Below are positions 1-11,200 of a DNA stretch of 64,000 nucleotides, in pieces. The notes below the pieces were generated by a model. That model was not told where the DNA came from. It saw nothing but the letters and a program-made list of their open reading frames with translations, and did no database searches. How positions within the stretch are numbered: the stretch's first letter is position 1; every line of letters starts with the position of its first letter. Source of the DNA: Tubiluchus corallicola (taxonomy: Eukaryota; Priapulida; Priapulimorpha; Priapulimorphida; Tubiluchidae); contig JAQGDQ010000282.1 in assembly GCA_030141605.1 (NCBI GenBank), positions 1 to 64,000 on the forward strand, written 5' to 3'. The translations under genes were made by a program, and so were the position numbers.

Positions 1-205
1 GCCAGTATACATGCGTGTTGTTAGTTTTATCAACTTTACCCCTTTTGCAAAGTTGCTCTTTTGTTTTCAACTTCTTTGTTTTCCCGGTTGCGCTCATCTT
101 TCTAGTTACAACCTCGTTGCTTTGCGAGTTATAATAAAGTTGTTAAATTTATTCTTGTCGTCTTGGTGTTTGAGACAAAGCTGGTACATTCTTTAATTAA
201 CGGCG
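1..205 (+). repeat. possible 3' part of a 5' LTR
   Basis: The segment before the Gag-like ORF contains an AATAAA at 133-138 followed by a T/G-rich stretch, as in the R region of a long terminal repeat. It is followed at about 206 by TGGTGGCTGCCGGTG, a TGG-starting stretch that could be a tRNA primer-binding site. No second LTR copy is seen in the window, so the identity is inferred only from position and these two signals. Confidence 0.3.
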
Positions 206-407
206 TGGTGGCTGCCGGTGTGATTACGAACTACGTACTCAGAAAAGCCAGTGGACCTTATAATTGGTTTGTCGAGAGTGTACATGCATCTGTCTAAATC
301 CAACCAGTCAGCTTATTCCATAGCTGTAAAGACGTAAGAATTCAAATTTATCAGCGCAATTTTCGAAAGAACTAGTATTAATAAACACCCTCAATTTGTG
401 TTAGAAT

Positions 408-1529
408 ATGGCCACTACTCGTGCTCCAAAACAGTGGTGTCTGACAAAACAAGAGACAATTACATCATTTGAAGCATGGCGCCAAAATTTGCAATACACT
501 CTATCGCTAGATCAGAATTTTGCAGAATTTTTAGTTGAAGGTGCGACCTGGCATAAGAAAACAAATGCAGCACCTTTACGAGGTCTGCAAGATGATGATG
601 AAAATGTTCCCATTGCAAACCGCCGAACAGCCGCACAAAAGACCACTCATCTGGACTTAATGCTGCGACAGATTGCCAACTATTGTCCGATTATTTCTAG
701 AAATTCCATTGTCAAAAACTCAACATCATTGACTAGTATATGGCAAACAATTAGACAGCACTTCGGATTCCAAACAACAGGTGGTCATTTTTTGGATTTT
801 AATAATATTCATATGCAGCCAGACGAACGTCCAGAAGATCTTTTCCAGCGTTTAAATAGTTTCATTGAGGATAACCTCTTACGCGCTGCAGGTGGTATAC
901 AGCATCACAGTGAGAATCCAATTAGTGATGAGGAAATTACACCTACCTTAGAGAACCTAATCATTCTGACTTGGCTTCGACTTTTACATCCTGGGCTACC
1001 CAGCTTAGTCAAGCAAAAGTACGGTACAGAGCTAAGATCAAAAACACTTGCCTCACTGAAGCCAGAAATTTCATTGGCACTAGATTCTTTGCTAGAGGAA
1101 CTTCAGGCATCAGCCGATGCTAAAGTGTTACGCACAGCCTTCCAACAGTTTCCAGCTTATTCCAAATGCAAACAGCCGTTGATTCGGAAAAAGCAACCGC
1201 GTCGTTCAACAAAAATTTGCCCGTTATGCAAACAAGCGGGTCGTGCTAAATTTCAACATTTTCTCAGTACGTGCCAGTACCTACCAGAGGAAGATAAGGA
1301 ATATTTCGCCAGAGCCCGTCAGACCATCAGCTTTGAGGAAGACTACAGTCAAGACAGTGCAGATAGTTGTCATAACATTGACACAACAGAGCCTGACGCC
1401 GGTGACGATGATGAGTGTGCTTCCCATAATCTCCGTTGTGTGTCTACCGCACATCGAGTCAGCACAAAACAATCTCCTCATTTGAAAGTTTTCTACAAAC
1501 ATCATCCAATCAGCAAGCCACTTCTGTAG
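408..1529 (+). CDS. LTR-retrotransposon Gag-like ORF, element truncated
   Basis: Intact 373-codon ORF starting at ATG 408. The protein is mostly helical, hydrophilic and without membrane segments. It ends with a nucleocapsid-like zinc motif (Cys271, Cys274, His284, Cys289; CX2CX9HX4C) in a Lys/Arg-rich context, followed by an acidic linker. The last residues, around YKHHPI, resemble the entry into the aspartic protease of Ty3/gypsy-type elements, but the frame stops there and no protease, reverse transcriptase or integrase follows. It is therefore probably a Gag-only remnant of a retrotransposon. A host gene derived from Gag is the alternative: the ORF is undamaged, unlike every other retroelement piece here. 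The family assignment (Ty3/gypsy rather than BEL/Pao) is inference. Confidence 0.6.
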   Translation: MATTRAPKQWCLTKQETITSFEAWRQNLQYTLSLDQNFAEFLVEGATWHKKTNAAPLRGLQDDDENVPIANRRTAAQKTTHLDLMLRQIANYCPIISRNSIVKNSTSLTSIWQTIRQHFGFQTTGGHFLDFNNIHMQPDERPEDLFQRLNSFIEDNLLRAAGGIQHHSENPISDEEITPTLENLIILTWLRLLHPGLPSLVKQKYGTELRSKTLASLKPEISLALDSLLEELQASADAKVLRTAFQQFPAYSKCKQPLIRKKQPRRSTKICPLCKQAGRAKFQHFLSTCQYLPEEDKEYFARARQTISFEEDYSQDSADSCHNIDTTEPDAGDDDECASHNLRCVSTAHRVSTKQSPHLKVFYKHHPISKPLL

Positions 1530-2640
1530 TTGAAACACAAGGTCACTGCTTTTGCCTTCAGACATTAATAATACTGGATTATTTATTACTTATTTACAAG
1601 TTTTGGAACAGCAGTTTTACAGTTGTGACTGGTTTAAATTATACAGGCATGGTTTGCAACAGGACCTACAGTAATAATAGTTTTATTTTACCGTGAATTG
1701 TGAAACCAGTAGGTAACGAGCCTTTGGTTATTACTAGGAAATTTCAAAGTCTCACTAGGTTTAAATATATGTATTTAAACTTTACTTACAGTGAGATCTG
1801 ATACTACGAGTTTTTGCTCATTGTGAGGAAATTTGGCTGCACTGTGATTGTACTTTACCTATATATAGCAAGCATGAGTTATAAAACAATGGGCATAAGG
1901 GCACTATTCACCAAAGGTAAAAGATCACTGTGCACGGTGCATAGAACGATGTATATCAAATACAGCACATGCAGTCGTGCTGGTCATGCGTCATGATGTA
2001 TAGCAACTGGAAAGGTTAGAAAGAGCCAAATTTATTGTATGTGTCTCCAGCTAATAAAGACTTAGACAAGCATCCGCTGAATCAAAATAAATGCGAGAAA
2101 TTATAGTTTTTTTGTATCACAACTGGAATAAAATTAGTTTCCAATGCCTTGGCATAAAACTGAATATATAAATTTTATGCCAAGGCATTGGAAACTAATT
2201 TTATGGTTACTTTGGTTAGTATAAAAGTATTTAGCAGAAATTTAAATCATATTTTTTACATTGTCTAGAACTTTCTATTGATAAAGCTGTATATATAATT
2301 GTTGTGAAGGAACATGTGCACATTCCATTGAGGTCTATAATAAAATGAGCAGGTACAAACTACTGAACAGCCTGCCTACTGTAAGTAGGACAGTTGATTT
2401 CTGAATAGATTATACATTCTGCCGAATTGTTATTTCTGTATGCATGTATGGTAGTTACATAGCAGCAATATCTGGTCACTTGCGATTTCACAACCTTCGC
2501 TTTCCGAAAGTATAGGTACCCTATACTCATTTTTTGACTATTTCACTCGAAAATGCTTTTAAAATCTTACGGCATTCATTCTTAAATGATTTGGTAATAC
2601 ATTGTATATTGTATATCACAAGAACCTTTTTTCATTTATA
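1530..2640. other. spacer between Gag remnant and ARMC7
   Basis: AT-rich sequence with only short accidental ORFs. It contains one strong hairpin (annotated separately). A TTTATAG acceptor-like site at 2634-2640, just before the ARMC7 start, suggests that an upstream 5' UTR exon of ARMC7 lies in this stretch or further left. No LTR copy or further retroelement coding sequence is recognised. Confidence 0.5.
2128..2204. repeat. perfect 32-bp inverted repeat (hairpin)
   Basis: Positions 2128-2159 and 2173-2204 are exact reverse complements with a 12-13 nt AT-rich loop. The core arm reads CCAATGCCTTGGCAT. No target-site duplication is obvious. It could be a very short foldback MITE or a transcribed hairpin. 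The lack of any mismatch suggests recent origin or active gene conversion. Confidence 0.85.
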
Positions 2641-2663
2641 GATCATTCAGTGTTTGACTGGTG

Positions 2664-3233
2664 ATGTTTAGTACCAAAGAACATCTTAAAAAGAAAACTG
2701 GACCATACGGTGTTGGGCGTCTTTCTTACCTGCAGTTGCTCGTGAATGAATTTCAAGAAGTTACGGATGCTGACAGCAGGCACCAGATTCTTGCAAATTT
2801 GGCAAATTTCAGTTATGATCCGATTAATTACGAATATTTGAGACAGCTCAATGTCATCGAACTATTTCTGGATTGCCTTACAGAGGCCGACGAAAAAATT
2901 GTTGAGTTTGCAATTGCCGGTATTTGTAATTTGTGCTTAGATGAAAAAAACAAGTCCCACATTTTCCGAAACGATGGTATAACTTTGGTCATTGGATTGC
3001 TGTTGAGCGGAAATGAAAATGTGCTCACGCATGCCATTACAACATTGATTTATTTTGCAAATACATCTCAATTAGGGAGAGATGTTTTGAACTTTGAATT
3101 GTTACAGCGCATGCTAAAGTTTCAAGCATCTGCGAATGGAATCTTGGGTAATTTAGCAACGGTTTTCATTGAAGATAATTACACTGCTGAAGCTATTAAT
3201 CAAGTCAAAGCAAGTCTTGGCAAAACCATTTAG
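2664..3233 (+). CDS. ARMC7: armadillo repeat-containing protein 7
   Basis: A 189-aa protein encoded in one exon. After a short basic N-terminus it has the family's strongly conserved core: [15 protein letters not shown], then [13 protein letters not shown] and NYEYLRQL, followed by helices forming two to three armadillo repeats (about residues 25-140). The length is close to the vertebrate protein (about 198 aa). The start was set at ATG 2664; an upstream GTG in frame is ignored, and a TTTATAG acceptor ends 23 nt upstream, so the transcript probably has a 5' UTR exon not located here. ARMC7 is an armadillo scaffold reported with spliceosome and nuclear complexes; its biochemical role is poorly defined. 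There are no frame disruptions. Confidence 0.95.
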   Translation: MFSTKEHLKKKTGPYGVGRLSYLQLLVNEFQEVTDADSRHQILANLANFSYDPINYEYLRQLNVIELFLDCLTEADEKIVEFAIAGICNLCLDEKNKSHIFRNDGITLVIGLLLSGNENVLTHAITTLIYFANTSQLGRDVLNFELLQRMLKFQASANGILGNLATVFIEDNYTAEAINQVKASLGKTI

Positions 3234-3642
3234 CATTATAATTAAAGTGGTAAGTTTTAAATCTGCTGCATTATCATCATACAGTTTCTTCACATTTTTA
3301 CTAGACTTAGATAAGTTGTTAAACATGTAATTTGTACAATTCTCAACTTCTTCATATAGCAATAATGCTATCAGTTTGGTACAGTATTTTTCAACATATA
3401 AGTTGCTCTTTCTTCAGCAAAAACCATGCTAAAAGCAGCTTGCGTCTTATATGCTAAATACAGAGGCCTAACGTATGCAACGACTTTTATTATTATTACT
3501 ACATTTGTAATATGCAAATAAGTGTTTTTTATTATTGATAGTACAATTGACACATCATTCTTTTATTATGCACGAAGTTCCAAGCTGAAAACACGTTAAA
3601 CTTTTGAATTGCATTTTATATGACAGCTTTTATCGTGCGTGG

Positions 3643-3648
3643 AATAAA
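3643..3648 (+). terminator. candidate poly(A) signal for ARMC7
   Basis: AATAAA about 410 nt after the ARMC7 stop codon, the first canonical hexamer on this strand that I found downstream. It would give an ordinary 3' UTR length. Not confirmed by transcript data. Confidence 0.45.
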
Positions 3649-3727
3649 TGACCAGCGCTTGCCCATGTAAGCTCATAACTTTGTACCCCAGCAACTATCA
3701 GCCACCTCCTATCGTACTCACTGATGA

Positions 3728-3893
3728 CCTCGCTATGGCCGTAAAAATTAGACAAGTCTCTGTCAGGGCACAGCAAGGTTTACTAAATCTTAGTAAAACC
3801 CAATGACACCAAGGGAAGACCTCAGTGCGACCTTAAAAAATTGGCCAGGTCTCTGTCAGTACGCAGTGAGGTCTTCTAAATCTTAGTAACAAC
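3728..3893. repeat. degenerate tandem pair, unit about 85-97 bp
   Basis: Two neighbouring segments share, in order, a GACCTC start, an AAAAATT(A/G)G(A/C)CA block, TCTCTGTCAG and CTAAATCTTAGTAA. Spacing and mismatches indicate an old local duplication. Confidence 0.5.
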
Positions 3894-5212
3894 ACAATTG
3901 AAATGGCTAGGGATGCGCTGTGGTTTTGTAAGTTTGACGCAGAAAAATTTTGAGCATGTTCAAAGTCCTTGCCGCAAGATCGTGGAAGCAATAGATCACA
4001 ATTTAGGCATGATTCGAATTATCATCGAGAAATTCTTTATTTCGCTGGGTCTAGGTGGGCCTTCATTGTTGTCATCCGATGTGAAGGGGGCTTAAATGTG
4101 AGTGGTTACTTGCGCTACCTTTGTCAAAATGAAAACCATTCATTTGTAAGAAGTATTCCTTAGAAATTCTGAAAATTTTTGAATGAAAGTAAAAGTGAGC
4201 TCCTCTGCACATTTACTGGTAAGTTTGGGATTTTGTATTATCGTAGTGTAGTCACTATTAGATTAAAACATATAATGTATATTTTAAGCCTATTTAGAAA
4301 TAATCACATATATGCATCTTTTGTTACAACTAGCGAAAACATGACCAACCTTAGGCCCAACTGAGGCCTAAAACTTTGGTTGCTTAATTTTGCCTAGCAA
4401 AATCGATGGTGCATCATAATTGACAAAAAGCATAACCAACGATTTTTTGTTATTTTGTATTAAAAAATAATGTTTTTGACGATGACTGCTAATGTAATAA
4501 GTGTATGGTCTTTACATAGCTGGTTAAGCGATCATCTGTTTTTTATTTCTGTGTTCATGGATATCTCAGAAAGTTGTGAAACATTTTGTAGATTTTATTG
4601 TGAATCTAGCACTATGTTTTCTGGGAACTTAAGAATATTTACTGATGATAGATTGGGAGACAGAAAAATAGTGAAATCAATATTATTAATAACTAGTTTG
4701 AGATTTCAGAACTATTGTTAATTAAGAACAATTAATCCTTGTTTGTAAAATACACGTAGTAGCTTCTTCTTTTGGAGACTATGTTAACTGACATCATATT
4801 TCGACATTTTTAAATGCTTGTTGCATGGCAAAAGTTTCTGTAACATGGAGGGAAGTTATTTGTGTTTGAATTTTCTGACATTTATACGCACCATCCTGTG
4901 CAGGAAAGATTTTTACTGGGTATCTTTAACAGGTCTGTTACTCTTCTTATCATTGGTCAAATAAAACTTAGCTGGAACAAGGTTTATTTACAAAGTACGA
5001 GTTGGTGCTTGTGATAGGTATAGCTATGTTTCTGATAGTGCAGCTGTTTATAGTTTATATACAAATGATTTCCTAGTCTATGGTACAAAGCAATGAGCTT
5101 TTCCCATTCCATTTTATGTGGAACTGGGTTGGCAAACTAGCAATCTCTCTATTTTATTTATTGCAGTGCAATAGTTGAAGAGGTTTCTCTAAAATTTTTA
5201 GCCCTCTGAATA

Positions 5213-8200
5213 ATGAAGACTGTTATGCGTCATTCACTTTGTAGACATCAGGGGCTGAGTCGTTTATACAGTGGGTAAGTTGTTTACCTTTTTTAATAGT
5301 CTTTCCTAACTTGAACTGCTGATTAACACTGACATCTAACAGCCCTGAGTTACTCCAATGTCTCACTTGCTATGAGACAAATAGGGTTATAAAAGTACAA
5401 GTGGTTTGGTAGGGGTAGTTGACCTCAAATGTTCTACTGCTTATTAAGAATAGAATGTTGATAAAAGGAACAGTCTATTTTTTTTCAACTACACATCTTG
5501 CTTGCCAAAATATTTTCTTAAAAATGTTTTTTTACGTTTAATGTTGAGTAAAATACTTTTAATGTTGAAAAAAATGTGAAATTACAAAATTTCAAGTTTT
5601 TCTCTGTGCAAAACAGTAAAAATTTTAATTTGTAGTTTAACTTGTGTATGGTAATTCTTTTAAATCAAAACAGCCAATGCCCCCTCAAATTATTTTTCTG
5701 TAATAGTGCTCAACACATGCAGAATACTAATTAAATTAACAACTGTTGTGGTTTTCCATGCAAATATAATTTAAATCCTAATAAAAAATGATTGGTTTAC
5801 AAAATTTTATTTTTCAGCATAACAGGATTTATGAGTGGCAGTGATTCTCCGCCGGAAATACCATCACAAGCTAGAGTTGTCATTTGTGGCGGAGGAATCA
5901 TTGGGACGTCTGTCTTGTATCATTTATGTAAATATGGATGGAGAGATGTCGTGCTGTTGGAACAAGGGCGGTATGTTATAAATTTCTTTTGAAATCTCTT
6001 ACAAAAATTTGTTATGTCAGGTGGCACAAAAAAATGTGCAGAAGTTTTGGTCACATTATACAAAGAAAACAATGGAGCCACTTGAAAATTACCACATTGT
6101 GTTACAGGCGTTTATGTATAAACATCAAAGTACACTTTCTCCAGATACCATAATCCAGAGGATTAAATCCCATTTTTATAAGAAATCTTTATTAGTGCTT
6201 TACTCTCTGTGGTGAAGACCAGTGAGGTAAACTTTATTGTCTTTATTGTTTTGCTGCCATGCTGTTTTTCAGTTTATGATTAGCTGCCATTGTTCTGTTA
6301 TTTAATTTTTTGGACAGTCAAAAGCTTTTCAACTGGAACTTAAAAACTGCTAAAACTATGAACTGTTACATATGAACTTGTAACTTTCGCAACCATACGT
6401 TAATGTAATATCATGCTGTGAAGTTTAACTTTGTAGGGCACTTGCATCTAATGCTTCTGGCTTCTAAAATTTGGCACACTTTTTGTGCCACCTGATATAA
6501 CATCAGGTTTATACTGATTTGGCTACACATTTGTAAAGACATTTGTGTAAGCATACCTTTGATGAGAAAAATTGAAGTGACATATGGACCTATAATCTAT
6601 TGTCTGTAATGATGCAGATTTTTTATTGTAATGTTATTTTATTATAAACATTGCAGCTGCCTAACATATTGCTAACTTGTATTTTATTTAGTGATGAATT
6701 GTAACTGTAAAATTGTTTACTTTAAACCTTTGGGTTTACTTTTGAATCTTAATTTCTAGATTCTAAATGTTTTTTGTGCATTTCTTGAACTTTGTGTTGT
6801 GTTAACTGTTACCATAGTTTTCTTCAATTAGTTTATTTGCATTTAACTTTCACAGGCATTGTTTAATATGTGCACACTGACAATTTTACAGGTTATCATG
6901 TGGCACTAGTTGGCATGCTGCTGGATTAATAGGCCAGGTTAAGAGTGGCTTATCCGAGTCTAAACTAGCAGTGTATTCAAGGCAGCTTTATAAGGAACTG
7001 GATGATGATGGTGAACCAACAGGTTGGCACATCTCACTATAGTGCTAGCTTTAACAAAGAATTTTTGTTCTTTGTTAAAACTGTAAAATTTTTAGTTATG
7101 CGATTTTATGAGAATCATCCATGTCTCAAGTTCGATTCGGATATTGTGTGTAGTTTTTTGTATCTGCATACATGCACATTTCTGCACAGAACTTAAATTG
7201 CATTTGTTAAATCTAATATGTAAGTTCAAATTTGAACCAGCCATGTTGAGAAATGTTGAATTTAAAAGGTTAAATTAGAAATTATTTTTATTTTTCACAT
7301 GGTAATAATATTAGATCGGTGTGGTGATGCATCAAAAGAACCAATATACAACTGTATTATAAATGTTATAAATATAGAGGCTCCTTAAAAGGCTTTGGTA
7401 GTGGTGGCTATATTTAAGAGGATGTCGGTTTTAGTGAGAGTTGCTATGCTTTTATTCCCAAGCATGTATTTGCGATGTATTTCTTTTAGACTTTTGTTTT
7501 ATTATTTGATTTTAAATGTTTTAGGATGGAAGCAATGTGGTAGTATCAGTTTAGCTCGAACAAGAGACAGGTTGGATACATTTCCAAGTCTAGTTACAAG
7601 AGCTAGGTGTGTTTAATATATGCACATCATGAATTTGCAGATATGTTATGTTGACATTGAAAGTATTATAGTACTTTAAACCAATTTATTCTAGCTTTGA
7701 GTGAGTTAAATGCTGCATCAAATTGTTCACTTGTTCTAACTAAAAAGATGGTGCTTTACTTTTAAAACTTGTAATATCGATTTCATTAACATTTGTGGTT
7801 ACAGTGATGTGCTACTGCTAGTAGAAAAATCCTGGATAGAAGTGGTTTTAATGAGCACCTGTTTCTGTCTGTAAATTAAAATAATTGCTTTTTTCCTTTG
7901 GCAGCACATTAGATGTAGAAGCATATATGATCTCTCCTCAAGATGTACAGAATCACCTGCCTTTTGTAAAAATTGATGATATTGAGGTAATTGTCTTTCC
8001 ATTATTAAAAGTGCGCGTGTCACTGTTAAAGTTTTTACATTTATTAAACAAAACAGGTCAATTCATTTAATGTTTTTTTAAAAAGACTGCTTTTTCTGAC
8101 GTTGTCACAAAGAGTATCAGAAAATTTCTTAGTACACGCGATCAGTTTTTTAGCAGATAGGTAGATTTTATTGTCAGTAAAAATCGTACAATTGACAAGC

Positions 8201-11200
8201 AATTGAATATACTGTTTGTACAGCGACAAATAATGTGGCAGCATACTATTCAATCATTTATGATGACTGACTGGTATGCTGCCATATTGTATGCCACAGT
8301 ATACATTGTATAGTCAATTGTATGAACAGATTCAGAAGTTCAGAATTTGCAGCTGAACAATCAAAATTATTTTTTGTCATTTGTTTATATTTCATTATTC
8401 TGTTCGGCTTGAGCTGCATACTCTATTTAATTCAGTATAAATAATTTGCTTTGATATAAAAAACTATCTTGAATTTTTTGGATCAACAAATTCCTGTCGC
8501 CTTCCTAATAAGCAGATTCTTCTAAAGTTATGTGACGTTTTGGAATATGATTTTGTGAAGCTCATAATACAAATTTAGAGTTGAGATTTTTTGCGCTATC
8601 TCATGTTGAAGACATTTTGTTATTTCTGAGTTGCAAATATTCCTTTTTTTATCTTATGTGAATTTTATTCATTCTATTTATTTAATTTAAGTTGAAATTG
8701 TACATTTCATTTGGCATAGATTTTTTAAAGGTAAATTTAAATTCTGAAACGTTACTGTGCTTTTTTGGAAATTTAGCTTTGAAGAAATAATTATGCCATT
8801 TCTTTAATGAGAATTTAAGATTTTAAGAGAAGTAAAAGTAACATTAAAACTATGTATTGTTTTTAGGGTGGACTATTATATCCAACAGATGGCGTAGTCA
8901 GCCCTACAGACATAGTTTCAAGTTTTGCAAGACGAGCAAGACAAAATGGTACTTAAACTCCATAATTTCTAACTTGAAAATAAAAGTTGTCTTCTCCATC
9001 TGACAGTTGAGTTTTGCGCCTTAATTCTGTCACATTAGTGACTTTATTTACAAAGGAAAGGATTGTTGTTGAGATGTATTTTAATTTAGCTAAAGGAATT
9101 TTACTTTTTGAGATACACATAGACAATTATACATAGTAAGTCTTTAAACTGGTTTCTGTCATTCAAACTGTGTATTTAAATGTTGGAAACATCCTACAAA
9201 GAGTTTCCACCTCCATCATGCTGACAAGGTCAAAATATTCTAATGCTCTGTAGTTTGACTGCATACTTGGTTGGCTTAGTACAGTAACATTTTCTTTGGC
9301 AATCTAAATTATTTTGTTAAGATTGAAGCTGCCCCTTTAAAAGTGACTGAAGGCTTGTTAGCTGCAACAATGAATTGAAATTGGAATTGAAAATCTGACA
9401 CTTGCAGTTGCTCCGGAATGGAGTTCTAGTTAGGGTGACTTTAGCAGCTATCCAATTTTTTGTTGGCTGAGTAAACTTAGGTTAAAGTTCCGCGGTTCCA
9501 GGCACTGTGTGATATATGTTATGAAATGCCAACTTGTTAAGTCTATAAAATTGACATGCTTAAATGATATTGTTTAATCCGGCTTAACTGGAGTACCAGC
9601 CGTACTAATTTAACCCTATCTTTAAATGCCATTTTTACATTTTCACAGGTGGTAAGGTTTTCGAAGGCGTCAAAGTTGAGAAAATTTTGACAAAAAACTG
9701 CAAAGTTTCTCAGGTGCAAACGAACGCTGGCTCAATTGACTGTGAATATTTTATCAACTGTGCTGGCTTTGTAAGTTGTTAATTCTTATTTTACTGCAAC
9801 GCCAGTGATATCGCTTTTATGATTTCACAAAACTCTCCTAAACTCATCTTTGTATTCTATATATATAAACTTTGGTTATTTTGAGTGGATTTACAACACA
9901 GTAACTATTCCCGATCACAGTATTTCCACTATGTGCAGTGATGAAATATACTATTGGTTAGTTCGAGTATGTAATAAGTCATAATAGTTAATTCAAAAAT
10001 ACGACTAGTTCATTAGTTGACACTTAATTGAAATTTACGAAACCCGTAGAATAGATATGATAATAGAAACGATTCTCGAAGTACATAAGTCTATAAGCCC
10101 ATGCAAAGTATAAGTAGTACCTTGTAATGCACAATGTTGCTACTTAATTCAGAAATCCAATAGATGTGGAATTAATACAATTAGTGTAGTATTACAGTTA
10201 TTACAGCAATACATATAGTTGTTTCTAGCATAAGTCGTTAATTAATGAGTGCTTGATTGAGAGACAGTCTACATAATAACTTAAAATACAATTATATGTA
10301 CAATTAGTTAACAAAACGTTTAGTGGATTTTATGTAGTTCTGCAACAATTTAAAGAAAATGCCACTGGATGGCTGACCTGATCTGAGTTTATGAAAAATG
10401 TTGTTGTATATAATAGCAGGTCTAGGGTTGGCGTTATTTGTATTCCAAGTGTGCATTACTGTTTTTCGTCTTAAAACACGAAATATAGGTGCCATTTTCC
10501 AGCATTTTTCTCTTTTGAAAGTTTGGTACCTTAAGTGGCATGTTAAGTACTAGTTGCTTGAGACTGTATATGTTTGCTGAATGTAAAGGTGATAGGTTGG
10601 TTTATTGCATTCAGGTGCAAACTAATGGAAGTGCGGCTTTATTTGTTTAGTGGAGTCATAATCTGGGACGTGACGGTATTCCCGGCAAGAAAGTCCGTGT
10701 TCCACTGCATCCGGTTGAACATTTTTATATTGTAACTAAAGAGCTGGAGGGAATCCCACCTATGATGCCTGGTAAATTTTCTTAAAAATGTATTAGCTAG
10801 CACTGTAAACATACCAGAGATTACATACAAGCCAATGCTAGCCTCAGATGCTACTCTTGAAGCTGAATAAAACTACTGTTGTTTGGTTTTAGATTAACAT
10901 AAAGGAAGATAATTGTGATTCTTGTAGATATTTTAAAAACTCTATCACCAAATAGTTCATTTTTTTGTATATTTGATTAGCCAAACATGTTAAGTCATTC
11001 CTCAAAGAGAATTTTTGTTTATGTTTCTGCATCTCACAAAGTATTTACTTTGATAGCAAGGTTAGTGACAAGAGAATGACTGTAATTGTTAATCTAGGTA
11101 AAAGAACTTGCTTTGAGAAAAATATACTTTTTGCAATAGTGTCTTTGTCTCGATAACACTTATTGTAACTTTTCTAACATAAAAGAAGTTGCTAATTTCG

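Larger units (their letters stand above)
3234..5212. other. ARMC7 3' UTR and intergenic spacer up to PDPR-A
   Basis: AT-rich with no coding exon recognised. Two degenerate copies of a unit of about 85-97 bp sit at roughly 3728-3893; both contain the words TCTCTGTCAG and CTAAATCTTAGTAA. The short ORFs at 3.9-4.7 kb have no domain features. The PDPR-A promoter must lie near the right end, but no TATA box or CpG-rich block stands out. Confidence 0.5.
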
